The translations under genes and the position numbers were made by a program. A DNA stretch of 64,000 bases from contig LATX02000209.1 of the NCBI GenBank assembly GCA_001466705.2, positions 248,001-312,000 on the forward strand, given 5' to 3'. Of this stretch, positions 35,901-46,185 are shown piece by piece. Origin of the DNA: Moniliophthora roreri (lineage: Eukaryota > Basidiomycota > Agaricomycetes > Agaricales > Marasmiaceae). Numbering within the stretch: the first letter of the stretch is position 1; each line of letters starts with the position of its first letter. Below the pieces are notes generated by a model, which had not been told where the DNA came from, did no database searches, and worked only from the letters and a program-made list of their open reading frames with translations.

Positions 35901-36433
35901 TGGGCCATTTCCTGAGAGGCAGTGATCTTCACTCCTATGAGGACTTCCAGTTCATTGTTGTCCAGAACTCCTCTGAATCTTTTGATTTGGATTCTCCTTC
36001 GTGGCGGGAATTGGATTTCTCCTGTTTCCCAGTTAATCGTGGGGTTGTGATACTGTAACCACGGAAGTCCCAAGATCATTTCCTCATCTCCTATGCCCAA
36101 TATCATGAAGTTCTCCTGAAATTCCTTTCCAGCAATCTGGAATTCCGGCTCTACCACATGTGTTATCCAAGCTGTTTTATTGGCTGTTCCATCAACATTG
36201 AAAACTTTGATTTTTTCGGGTAATTGAATCCATTTCCTTCCCAACATTCGCACTAGTTTCGTGCTCACAAACCGTCCTCCAGCTCCTGAATCTAACAACG
36301 CTTTTGTTTCGATGGTTTTTGTTCCCACTTTGTACTGGAGAGGAATGTGCATAGAATTTCGGTCCATTTTAGCTAGTACAAAGTGTGAGATAGTTATCGG
36401 CGGTGGAGACATCGTCCTCTTCTGCCGTTTCAA
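32930..36433 (-). pseudogene. pol: pol polyprotein of chromovirus copy 1 (protease, RT, RNase H, integrase, chromodomain)
   Basis: One frame runs the full 3.5 kb without an indel but is broken by eight TGA codons (positions 35594, 35471, 35132, 34610, 34496, 34430, 34256, 33410). In order: aspartic protease with ALLDSGAGGRFVS and ILGLPWL; reverse transcriptase with VVYMDDILLF near 35300; RNase H with IIEADASKWATGTVL; integrase zinc-binding H…H…C…C (HETPGVGHPGQW … CVTCQQSK); the DDE core with CTMDLITDLSECDGMDS, SDRDPRFAAEVF and HPQTDGETKQVN; a GPY/F-like module; and a chromodomain-like end (PWEFLVSYTGYDSSHNQWI). It lies in the -1 frame relative to gag. As written it cannot be translated conventionally. 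Confidence 0.9.
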
Positions 36434-37809
36434 AAACCCTCCTGTTCCATCAGATCAAGGAGTTGGTCCTTCTCTTCCTCCATCTGTTCATTCACCAACG
36501 CCCTAATCTTGGCAAATCTCTCCTCCTTCGAAAGCTTCTTTGGCTCTTCCTGTTTCTTCTCGTCCTTCTTCAGCGTGTCTGGGCAATCCTTAATCCGATG
36601 TCCGTTTTGTCCGCATCTGAAGCACAGTCCCTTCGTCATATATTCCTTTCAGTCAATGTTGCCGATCTGCTTGATGGCAACTTCTTCCTTCTTTCGAAAG
36701 TTCCTCTGAGGCTTCTTCTCTCCATGTTCCTTGTCCCACGTCTTTCCATACTCTTGTGCCTGTTTGTAACTCTCATCAAACAATATAGCAGCGTTCATCC
36801 AATCCTTGATCATAGTGGGGGCGCCCTCTGGTCTTGTCATGATCTTGAGCACCAGACTTCTGGGTAATCCTTGTTTGAAGGCCACAATCTGAGCTGCATC
36901 ATTGTACCCTGTTTGCTTTGCGAGGTAGGTGAACTGGTATGTGTATTCGTCCACTCTTTCCTTCATCCTTAAGTCCTTGAGCTCTAGTTGTGCCTTCAGA
37001 GCCAGATCAAGGGGTTCGAAGGAAGTTTTGAAGTCTTCCAGAAAGTCCACCTACATAACCTTCTCGGCTTCCAGGTCAAACGCGAGCAGAAGATCGGTCT
37101 TGTTGTTCTTCCAGAACTCTCCTGGTCTGTCAGTCATGTAGGAGAGAAGGAACAGCTTCTTCGACCTATCATCAGGAAACGCTTTCGGATTGAGCGCAAC
37201 GTAAATCAGTACTTCTCACAGAAACCTTTTGGCATCCTTTCTAGCTCCCGTAAACGCTCTCGGCAAGGCAGCTTTTACTTCCTTCACTGCTGATACTACC
37301 TGTACTGGCATTGCTGAACCAATGACTGCTTCCTCAACTCTTGGTTCCTCTTTCTTTGGTCTGCTTCCTGACAGCTTCTTATCCTCTGCCATTGTTTCCA
37401 GTTGTACTTTTGGTGATCAGGGGCTGTTCTTCAATCCTTGCAGTAGTCTTTGAAACAGGTCTAACTCCTCCGGCAATTTGGCTGAGGTATTCAATGTATC
37501 TGATTCTGGCAACCTCGATGTGCTCGGCGAGGATCCTTCTTGGTATTTGATCGCTTTTGATCCAGTCAGAATAGATGATGGGGTTGAGGTTCTCTTTATT
37601 CCTGGGTCTTCTTCAGGTATCTTGATTAGAGGCTGACTCATTGGCGATGGCGAGTGCAAGAGGGTCAATAATTCCCTGTGGGATGCCCAGGTTAATAGTG
37701 GGATCGCTCGTCCACCAGGATTCAATATGGATTGGGTTAGTAACCCACGCCGGCACACCTCTGCTTCAGTGATGTCTTGTTCAATTTGTTGTTCTGTCCA
37801 TGGCGGCAT
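36430..37809 (-). pseudogene. gag: gag of chromovirus copy 1
   Basis: A single frame of about 459 codons from ATG 37809 contains four stops: TGA at 37417 and 37216, TAG at 37051 and TGA at 36649. After a variable N-terminal region comes a retrotransposon-gag capsid part (LLSYMTDRPGEFWKN, then MKERVDEYTYQFTYLAKQTG, IVAFKQGLPRSL). A CCHC zinc knuckle follows (CFRCGQNGHRIKDC at about 36628-36587) and then a Lys/Glu-rich end. The last codons run over a G-GGT-TTT slippery sequence into the normal stop at 36430. Confidence 0.85.
36433..36439 (-). promoter_or_regulatory. Predicted -1 frameshift site GGGTTTT at the gag/pol junction
   Basis: On the element strand gag reads GAG GGT TTT TGA. The heptamer G GGT TTT fits the X XXY YYZ slippery pattern in the gag frame, immediately before the gag stop. 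Slippage by -1 there enters exactly the frame of pol (TTG AAA CGG …). A downstream pseudoknot was not assessed. Confidence 0.55.
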
Positions 37810-37870
37810 CTTGTCATTCCTCGATGATGCCTAGACCTGGATAGGTCGGCAATCAATAAGCTTGACCTTA

Positions 37871-38308
37871 TGTTACGTTACTTGCACAGCAACATCAACT
37901 CAACCACTCTAACGAAGTGTCGTCTTCGTTCAAGCAGTTAGTCAGGTTCAAGTTTGAGTTCGTTCAGCGGTTGCTGAAGTTCAGAAGTCCTTCAATTGTT
38001 GCGTTGACACAAGCTAGTATAAACCAGGTCAAGCTGGAGACTCTGAGTCTCAGCTTGAGTGCTTAAATACGTTACAACTGCTCTAGTACTTCTACGTATG
38101 GAAGAGTGATAAGTCCGGTTATTTACATAAGAATTCCTGAGTCTATCGGGGTATGAATAATACAAAGGGATGACTAAAAGGGGAGCTGAGAAAGTGTACG
38201 AGTCCGATGACAAGGAGAAGCATATGGAAGAGAAGAAGAAGGGGGCTGGGAAGGTGTATGAGTCCAATGGAAAGGGAAGCATAGGAAAAGAAGAAAAGAA
38301 ATGTAACA
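37871..38308 (-). repeat. 5' LTR of chromovirus copy 1
   Basis: 438 bp, TGTTACGTTAC…TGTAACA. It carries 17 bp not present in the partner LTR (near 37967). Differences from the 3' LTR are transitions, many at CpG positions. Confidence 0.88.
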
Positions 38309-38312
38309 AGGT
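38308..38312. repeat. Target-site duplication AAGGT, right copy
   Basis: Matches 31088-31092 exactly; see the left copy for the terminus ambiguity. Confidence 0.5.
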
Positions 38313-39604
38313 TAACATGACAATATACTCAGCATGTTACTCACATTATTACAGTAGAAGTATAAGTGAATGAGAATTCCTAGAGACAGAGACTGTTTGT
38401 CACATGTTGACATAATGTGTGTACAGACTAGAAGAGCAGCCAGTTCTGGCTGGGCAATGAAAACAGCAGGAAAGGGATCACCACAAGTACAGTGATATTG
38501 GTGAGGAGATGATGACAGTATTGAAGAGCTGATGGTGAGGAGAATAGACAACACCAAGGGAAGTATGACAACAATGGTAAGGAAGGGACAATGGTAATGG
38601 GGGGATGATGGTGACAAGAGAACAATGATGATGATGGCAACAACCCTAAGTCATTGTTGATGAGGGGATGATGTTGACAAGGGGACAATGACAATAAGGG
38701 GATGATGATGATGGTGAGAGGATGATAAGAGAGCCACGACAATGACAGAGATAGAGGAAGGATGGTGATAGTGGTGGTATGAAGGAAAGAAGTAAATGGC
38801 AGAGATTGAAAATCATTGAGCAAAATAAACAAATGATTGTAATGGTCTTCACTCACATAATGATGTGGTCACCCAAACATCATTTCTTAGAGTCACAATG
38901 ACAACAGTTTCCTCCCCAACTTCCTGCACATGACTCCACATACCTCACATTAATCCATGGAAACACATTCAGACCTCTGAGAACAGTCCCAACACCAAAA
39001 ACCCAAGATATCCCCCATAATTGCTCATAACCACCCATAACCAGTTATAAGAGGGTTATATCCTACACAAAACTGGTGAGTACAAGTCACATGGTTGTTA
39101 TAACCTCTATTACTGATTAAGTTGAGTTTGACTAGGGTTCTGCTATGGATACATCAACCTATTACCAGGTGCTGGTGAGTGTCAGGCATTTTAGCCACCT
39201 GTAGCCTGTCAGCACCTTTTGACCTTTTGTGCAATGTAACAGGCTTCACATTCCCCAATGTGATCCCCACCTGTCCCAAAAAGTTGAACAGATTTACAGG
39301 TTGCTCATACCTGCAAAAGCCCCTTCAATGTTCATGGGATGTGTAGAAGCCAGTAAAATTCTCCTCATGAAATGATTTGACAATTTACAGCTCTGATGAC
39401 TCCAAGATTCTGGAGTCTTACTTGGGATATCAAGCCTGCACCCTGTGGGTGCAGTCAGGTATAAATTTGAAACATTACTAGAAGTATTAAATGTTCCTTT
39501 CTGCAACAGTGTCAGTAGTATACTCTAAAAATTAAGTTAGCATATATCAAAAGCAATATCTCAGGAGCTGACCATATTTGTTATGTACTCAACCCAAACT
39601 TAAC
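38313..39604. other. Repeat-like flank with purine-rich low-complexity tract
   Basis: At 38430-38810 the plus strand is dominated by irregular GATGATGG/GACAATGG motifs; the long ORFs on the other strand are by-products of this composition. At 38990-39070 TAACC/ATAACC motifs recall those at 30.1-30.4 kb. No gene is supported. Confidence 0.5.
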
Positions 39605-39684
39605 AGTCATCAGCAAAATGGACACCTAAATATAATAAATTATAATGTATTTTGCTGATTTTAGTTCATTATAATAAATTAAAA

Positions 39685-39870
39685 TCAAGCAATGCTATTA
39701 CAATGCATTAAAATGAGACTGGTGTTATTATAATCCATTAAAATACAATAAAATAGGATGGTATTATTATAGTACATTAAAATGCAATAAAATGGGATGG
39801 TATTATTATAGTATATTAAAATGCAATAAAATAAGACAGGGTTATTATAATGTAGTAAAATAGATTGTAA
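39685..39870. repeat. Imperfect 39-bp tandem repeat, about 4 copies
   Basis: Units of the form GGATGGTATTATTATAGTAC + ATTAAAATGCAATAAAAT recur. The shadow translation on the minus strand shows the corresponding 13-residue periodicity (YNNTIPFYCILMY), confirming the unit length. Confidence 0.6.
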
Positions 39871-40048
39871 CAGAGGCAATCAAAATAGTGCATTTTTATG
39901 CCTTCCAGAGGACAGAGAGAGGACTCTATAAAGTGAAGGGAAGCTTTTGGTTGGGGATTTGATCAATAGAAACAGCAAGGGGGTGGAGATAGGTCTTTTG
40001 AGTAAGGGGATATATTGCACTATGTGTGCTGGTAAGCATATAGCACTG

Positions 40049-40166
40049 TGGTACAGTGGTACAGTGGTCTTGAGTGCCCAGTGGCTGTCCAGGATGCTGA
40101 CTAATCCACCTTGAGGTCAAGGGTTTGACTCACAGAGGTTGCAACAAATAAATATTATTTCTTTTT
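40049..40166 (+). ncRNA. Possible tRNA-derived SINE
   Basis: GTGGTACAGTGGTACAGTGG (40049-40068) resembles a pol III A box (TGGTACAGTGGT, present twice). GGGTTTGACTCA (40121-40132) resembles a B box. A short T run follows at 40162-40166. Spacing between boxes (about 60 bp) is compatible with a tRNA-like promoter. No complete tRNA fold was established. Confidence 0.35.
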
Positions 40167-40700
40167 GTCCCCGACCCCCAGATGGGGCCAATGCATTATA
40201 ATGGCTGAAATACATTATAATAGCCAGAATACATTATAACCATTTTGCTTCATTTTAATCCATTAAAATAAAGGAACAACAATTATATTACATTAAAATA
40301 CACCATAATGATTATAATGTATTTTGGCCATTATAATGTATTTCACTCATTTTATTCCAATATATTTAGGTGTCCATTTCACTGATGGTATAAGAGTGGG
40401 CCTATATGAGGCTCCCTTCTGAGCAGTCCATGTAAAAATAATGTAATTCACTCCAGCTTTGCAACCCTGACACATTATAAGGCATATCTAGCCAACTGCA
40501 CATCATAGCAACATCAGGTACCTTTATCATTCACATGTGTCATTTATCATTCTCCCTCTCCCTCCCACTATCCTCCTGTTCCTTAACTGGTGTACTTATT
40601 ATTCCTGAATGCACTGCAGAATTATATTTCCACCTCTGATTACTTCTAGCACCTAGATACATACCTTTGTCATTCAGCTAGACATTAAGCTAATTTCCCC

Positions 40701-41113
40701 TGTTACGTTACTTGTGCAGGCAACAATAAACACTCCAACTACTGAGTCTTAGCAGCTTTCTGGTTCAAAGTCAAGTTTGAGTTTGCTCAATAGATGTTGA
40801 GGTTCAGAGTTCCTATCAATGTTGCTAGACACAAGTTATAGAATTAACCAGGTCAAGCTAGAGAACAAAGGTCTCTGCTTGAATGCTTAAATAGATACAT
40901 CCAATCTACTATGTTATAAGTTTTAGCTAAACGGTAGTATTGGTTAAATATGAGTAATATCTGGTTCTACCAGCATATGCTGGCATGTTGTTACTAAATA
41001 ATGAGATGGAAATGGGAGCTGGGAAGGTGTAATAAGTCCAAGAGGAAGGAGAAGCATAGGTAATGAGTCTGATGAAAGAGAAAGAATATACAATATGAAG
41101 GGAATTTGTAACA
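40701..41113 (-). repeat. LTR of diverged chromovirus (copy 2, 3' side)
   Basis: About 413 bp, TGTTACGTTACTTGTGCAGG … TTTGTAACA, clearly related to but diverged from the copy 1 LTR (shared AACCAGGTCAAGCT and GGGAGCTGGGAAGGTGTA blocks). A purine-rich tract adjoins it on the element strand (complement of 41114-41125). Confidence 0.75.
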
Positions 41114-41159
41114 TTAACCCCCAACCAAGGTCTAGATTCCAGCTCTAGACACCATTCAA

Positions 41160-42761
41160 CATTCTCTGTCACCATACAGCTTGGTGTCATAATCTTGGGA
41201 TTCATTGGGATCCCAACCCATCATCATCTGATCTTTAACTGTATCATGAACTTCTGCTGTTCTTCTGCTGTACATACTGTAAATGTCCCTTCACTGCTCT
41301 CTGTCACCAAAGATGTAAGGGTCACCATAATTGTTATGGTCCAACAAAGCACCACTGTCTGGACAAGGCTCTGTGTTTGTAAGTCGTGTAGACCATCTTC
41401 ACTTGATGCACCCTGCAGTGATATGTCCAGGCTTATACTGGAGGCATTGGCAGCACATGTAGCTTGGGCAGTCTCAGGGGAGATGGTGCTCCAATCTGCA
41501 CACAATGCAGAGACATGGTCTATCAGTTCCTTCACATAATGATTCCTTAGCATCTGTGACAGTGATCTGTTTCTTGGTGAGTTGTGGTCTTCTTGCTGGA
41601 GTGGAGGTATGTTCTCCTCGTCCTCTCCCTCTCCTGCCACTATACCTTCCTTGACCTCTGGGTTGAATTGGATTTCTTGATGCTCAGTTGACAACAGGGT
41701 TGTTACTGGAGAAGGTGCTGTTGGGTTGTTTGGCAGTCAGCTTAACATCAGGATTAGTGATGTTGCGGGCCAGGCTGGGCTCAATACTCTGGGGCAGGGC
41801 AGGGCTTCAGAGAGCTCGGGCTTGTCGAACATTGAGCTCAAGCCATGAGCCCTGTAAAGCCCAAGCCTTAGGCAGGGCTCGGGCTCAGCCCAGGCTTGCT
41901 AACCAGAAATCAATTTGCATGTCAGGGTGGTTTGATTGGCTCAGGATGCATAAATAGGATCCTGTAAGAATTAGATATCTATCATTTAACTTGTATAAGC
42001 AGTGAAGGCAAAATTACCAGTTGTTTGAGTGGATTTCCTACACATCGAAGGCATTGCACAAAGTAACCAAAAGAAAATACCTATGTGTGGGAACCTTCCA
42101 AAACAGGTCCTATCCAGAGTTTTGACTGGAACATGCACTACATCTTTCAAGGCAGAATCTCAGATGTCATAGCCATGCCAGTTAGTACCAAAAATTCTGC
42201 ACTTCTTCATAGGTGGTGCATATACTGACAAGCCTGGGCTCAAACCCAGGGCTTGGGCTTTCTAAGATGTGAGCCTGAGCCTTCAGCCCTGCAAAGCCCT
42301 CCATAGAGCTGGGTTGGGTACCATGGGCCCTGGGCTTGGTCAGGCTGGGTATCAGGGCTTGAGCCCAGCCTGCAGCATTACTAATCAGGATTGGGAGTGG
42401 ATTCAGGATAAACAAGGGTGTACCCAGGTTCAGGTTCAGAGGTTGGGTAGAAAGAGGAGGAGAGTCATTCTTCGAGCAAGAGTCTGGAGTATCCATTTCC
42501 ATTGAGTCTTCATCTGAGTCAGTTGAGAAGACTGAAAGTATTCAGTATGGGATATTCAGAAGGAGCTCAGGGATCTGCAGGTGGAGGCATGAACAAATGC
42601 AGATGATAAGGGAGGACAGACAGTACCATCACTGGTCCCTCAAGGTTGATTCCATAGTTGCAAGCAAAGAGGACCTGATTAGTGATTTCCAAACTGCAAC
42701 TCTCTGCAATCTTTTCAAGAAGCTGGCATTGTGCTCTGAGAAATATGAGGCTTTTGATAAT
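41160..42761 (-). pseudogene. ORF3a/ORF3b remnant of chromovirus copy 2, split by a MITE
   Basis: On the minus strand 42761-42392 encodes ORF3a-like sequence (ESCSLEITNQVLFACNYG, PYHLHLFMPPPADP). 41694-41224 encodes ORF3b-like sequence (DHVSALCADWSTISPETA). The hAT-type MITE at 41755-42383 interrupts the region between them. To the right the sequence stops abruptly at the palindromic element at 42762. Similarity to copy 1 is at protein level, with nucleotide identity low. Confidence 0.65.
41755..42383. mobile_element. hAT-type MITE with 8-bp target-site duplication
   Basis: The element starts TAGTGATGTTGC and ends GCAGCATTACTA, imperfect inverted repeats continuing as CAGGCTGGGCTCAA / TTGAGCCCAGCCTG. 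It is flanked on both sides by ATCAGGAT (41747-41754 and 42384-42391). An 8-bp duplication and a TAG… terminus are hAT features. It is 629 bp, GC-rich compared with its surroundings, contains further GGGCTTGGGCTT-like internal repeats and has no transposase. Confidence 0.8.
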
Positions 42762-45248
42762 CAGCTGATGTGGCTAGTCTTTTGTTAAAGTGTCCAACTA
42801 TTGTCAGCATGGCTATTGCAAAAGTACAGGACAACTTATGAAAGCACTTTTAAAAATATAGGCTACACTTTTCCTAAAGTAGGTGCACTTTTGTTAATGT
42901 TACACTCACCTGGTCCACTTTTAATTGGGTAGGAGATTCCCACACCCTCTGGAGCAGATACTGGTGCGCTTTTTTGGGCTTCTAAATTGGGTATTGTATT
43001 CCCACAGCTTCTGGGAGGTTACTGGCATACTTTTTTGGCTTTCTAATATGGATTAGGTTCCCATGTCTTCCTGCCACCTAAAATAAATGTACTGGGCATA
43101 TAAAGGAGCTAAAAAAATCACCTTTTTAAGCTAATATATTCTATTATACTGTAGGATGATATTCCTGTAATATGGGGGCACAGGGATGCCAAACAGGAGG
43201 GTGTATTAGAGTGCTACATGCAGAATGGGATATTGGTGCTTGGGTTACAGGTCAGCTATTGACATGGGGTAATGTCTAGCATGTAGATATGACTAATACA
43301 ATGCCTGGGACTCCAGATAGTACTAGGTTGCAATGGGCATTGGTGTGGATATGAGCAAAATACTGAAAAAACCTGAAATGGGGTGATGGATGGTACTGTA
43401 TGGGATCTACTGGTGCTGGACCTTATCCCCCATGGCTGGAACATCCTATATATGCCTAAATGTTGGGGACAGTGGCCCAGGGGCCCAGTATTTTTTTCTG
43501 AATTACTACAGCCAAATTCACTTTTTTGGGATTTTGATAATACTACAGGACAGGGGCTGATTTGAATGGGCTAAAGCATGGTCAGAACTCCTCTATTAAT
43601 GTACTGATGAGGAATATATACTTACTCAAGCAATCCCAATGCTCTAATGCTGTACAAATAGTTCAGCCAACAATCATTGAATAGCTCCCCAGGGAATGAT
43701 TACTGTACTAAAGCAACTTTAGATTTGGATTCAGCAACCCAAAAAAGGGTAGGGGGCAACTTCTGGGTATTTTATTAGCATCAGGTTCAATGGATGTCCA
43801 GAAGTCCTCAAAAAACCACTTATATGTAGATATCTTTACAGAGAGTCATCTGGGAGTCATGGGGCTATCAAAATTGAATTAAGAGCATCAAACAACATAG
43901 GAATTGAGTCTCAGGTGATGAATATCCATGCAGTACAGCTTGATATATGAGTATGTCAAGTTTACTATACATAGTGATATTAGGTTTATACAGTATCTAA
44001 TCATTTAACAGAGGGTGCGCTTTTTTGACTAAAAAATTTATAGATCCTGATGATCCTGAGGTGTATTCCTATGTATTTTGACCCTCTGGATTCAACTTTG
44101 ATAGTCCCATGACTCCCACATATAAGTGGTTTTTTGAGGACTTCTGGACATCCATTGAACCTGATGCTAATAAAATACCCAGAAGTTGCCCCCTACCCTT
44201 TTTTGGGTTGCTGAATCCAAATCTAAAGTTGCTTTAGTACAGTAATCATTCCCTGGGGAGCTATTCAATGATTGTTGGCTGAACTATTTGTACAGCATTA
44301 GAGCATTGGGATTGCTTGAGTAAGTATATATTCCTCATCAGTACATTAATAGAGGAGTTCTGACCATGCTTTAGCCCATTCAAATCAGCCCCTGTCCTGT
44401 AGTATTATCAAAATCCCAAAAAAGTGAATTTGGCTGTAGTAATTCAGAAAAAAATACTGGGCCCCTGGGCCACTGTCCCCAACATTTAGGCATATATAGG
44501 ATGTTCCAGCCATGGGGGATAAGGTCCAGCACCAGTAGATCCCATACAGTACCATCCATCACCCCATTTCAGGTTTTTTCAGTATTTTGCTCATATCCAC
44601 ACCAATGCCCATTGCAACCTAGTACTATCTGGAGTCCCAGGCATTGTATTAGTCATATCTACATGCTAGACATTACCCCATGTCAATAGCTGACCTGTAA
44701 CCCAAGCACCAATATCCCATTCTGCATGTAGCACTCTAATACACCCTCCTGTTTGGCATCCCTGTGCCCCCATATTACAGGAATATCATCCTACAGTATA
44801 ATAGAATATATTAGCTTAAAAAGGTGATTTTTTTAGCTCCTTTATATGCCCAGTACATTTATTTTAGGTGGCAGGAAGACATGGGAACCTAATCCATATT
44901 AGAAAGCCAAAAAAGTATGCCAGTAACCTCCCAGAAGCTGTGGGAATACAATACCCAATTTAGAAGCCCAAAAAAGCGCACCAGTATCTGCTCCAGAGGG
45001 TGTGGGAATCTCCTACCCAATTAAAAGTGGACCAGGTGAGTGTAACATTAACAAAAGTGCACCTACTTTAGGAAAAGTGTAGCCTATATTTTTAAAAGTG
45101 CTTTCATAAGTTGTCCTGTACTTTTGCAATAGCCATGCTGACAATAGTTGGACACTTTAACAAAAGACTAGCCACATCAGCTGCACTTTTGCAATAGCCA
45201 TGCTGACAATAGTTGGACACTTTAACAAAAGACTAGCCACATCAGCTG
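42762..45248. mobile_element. 2.49-kb palindromic (fold-back) element
   Basis: Two arms of about 1.1 kb (42762 to about 43877, and about 44091 to 45248) are inverted copies of each other with very few differences; identical translated ORFs appear on opposite strands (43383-43565 plus and 44380-44562 minus; 43256-43444 minus and 44501-44689 plus). Outer ends are CAGCTGATGTGGCTAGTC and its complement. The central spacer is about 210 bp. The left arm has an extra 24 bp near 43829, and the right end carries a 65-bp direct duplication (about 45120-45249). No transposase or other recognisable protein is encoded. The element lies between ORF3 and gag remnants of chromoviruses, where pol should be. 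Confidence 0.75.
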
Positions 45249-46140
45249 CACAAGGAGTTGGAAGTTGTAGATGAATATGTTAGCTCTGTCCTCCATTTTT
45301 AACTCCTCTATCTGCAGCTGTGCTTCTCCCCTAACATTGGCTGGTGAGAAGTCCTTCTTGAACTTGTCCTGGAACTCTGTCCATTCTAGCTTTGGATCTC
45401 TGTTCTTTCAATTGAATATCCAGTCAGAGTTTTCTTGTTTCTATGACTTTGGTTCTTTTCCTTGCATATAAGACAATAAGAAGAGGCATTTCTTCTTGTC
45501 AGTATCGTAATCTTTGGGGTTCATACAAAGAAATATCTCAACTTCAGTGAGGAATCTCTTTGTGTCCTTCCTATCTTCTTTAAAGAAGTCAGGTGGAGCC
45601 ACCTTCACACTCTTTTCCTTTTCCTTGTTTTTCTCTACTGCTTCTAGTACTGCCATGGCAACAGTGATCATCATCTCCTCTTGAGTTCTGTTCCTTTGTC
45701 TCCTTCCCTGGTCTTGTACTGCTCCCCTCTGACATTTCTGGTGTTTGTTCTTTCCAATAGGGTAGTTCTCCAAAATAGGTTGATAGTGTTGTAGTAGCCA
45801 ATGAGTCTCATGAATTCTCAGTTGATCCTCATAATCTCAAGCCTTTCTCTTCTGTAATGAAGTCTGTCCTGGTGGAGATCTGGATCAAGTTGTTTGATGT
45901 CATGGGCCCTAGTACTGTCCCTTCATTTGTCATTGAATCTGGCCCAAATAGCTTGTTGAAGCTCTGGATTGTGGCTTGCCTCTGGTGACAGGTTATAATT
46001 GTACACAAAGTCTGTTTAGGGTTCTTCAAATCTTCTCATCTGAGCTGGAGAAGTCATTCTGTTATTTGGAGTTCTTTGTTGATCTGTGATTCTTTGTGCA
46101 TGGTAAGGCACACTCATAGGGGCATTGTTCTTTGTCAATA
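45249..46140 (-). pseudogene. gag remnant of a diverged chromovirus
   Basis: The minus frame at 45773-45441 encodes FFKEDRKDTKRFLTEVEIFL and DKKKCLFLLSYMQGKEPKS, aligning with the capsid region of the copy 1 gag (KDAKRFL, KLFLLSYMTDR). Sequence nearer the palindrome (about 45250-45400) matches the following gag part at low identity. Stops and frame changes show decay. It is cut on the left by the palindromic element. Confidence 0.65.
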
Positions 46141-46185
46141 TGATGCCTAAACCTAGAAAGGTTGGCAGAGATCAGCTTGACCTTG

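Larger units (their letters stand above)
31092..38308 (-). mobile_element. Ty3/Gypsy chromovirus, nearly full length but mutated (copy 1)
   Basis: The element is 7.2 kb with two LTRs, oriented right to left: 5' LTR 37871-38308, gag 37809-36430, pol 36433-32930, an additional ORF3a/ORF3b cassette 32927-31553, 3' LTR 31512-31092. The order protease, reverse transcriptase, RNase H, integrase identifies Ty3/Gypsy; a chromodomain-like C-terminus of integrase identifies a chromovirus. The reading frames are intact in length; only in-frame stops interrupt them. High LTR similarity and the flanking AAGGT duplication indicate a relatively recent insertion. Confidence 0.92.
39609..40389. mobile_element. 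AT-rich inverted-repeat (MITE-like) element
   Basis: Left end CATCAGCAAAATGGACACCT (near 39609) is mirrored at the right end by AGGTGTCCATTTCACTGATG (to about 40389); the match continues inward as AAATATA/TATATTT with few mismatches. Inside are many copies of CATTATAATG and a 39-bp tandem repeat. There is no transposase frame. Exact ends and target duplication were not resolved. Confidence 0.5.

Noticed and set aside
32930..36433. Reassignment of TGA to a sense codon
   Set aside because: Host genes in the window end at TGA (for example 16392 and 50419), so mutation of the element is the simpler explanation.
38428..38856. 142-codon minus-strand ORF rich in Pro, Leu and Ile
   Set aside because: It is a by-product of a purine-rich low-complexity tract with no start context or homologue pattern.
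43256..44689. Four 60-62-codon ORFs in mirrored pairs
   Set aside because: They are duplicates created by the palindrome and show no domain; I keep the palindrome as the feature.
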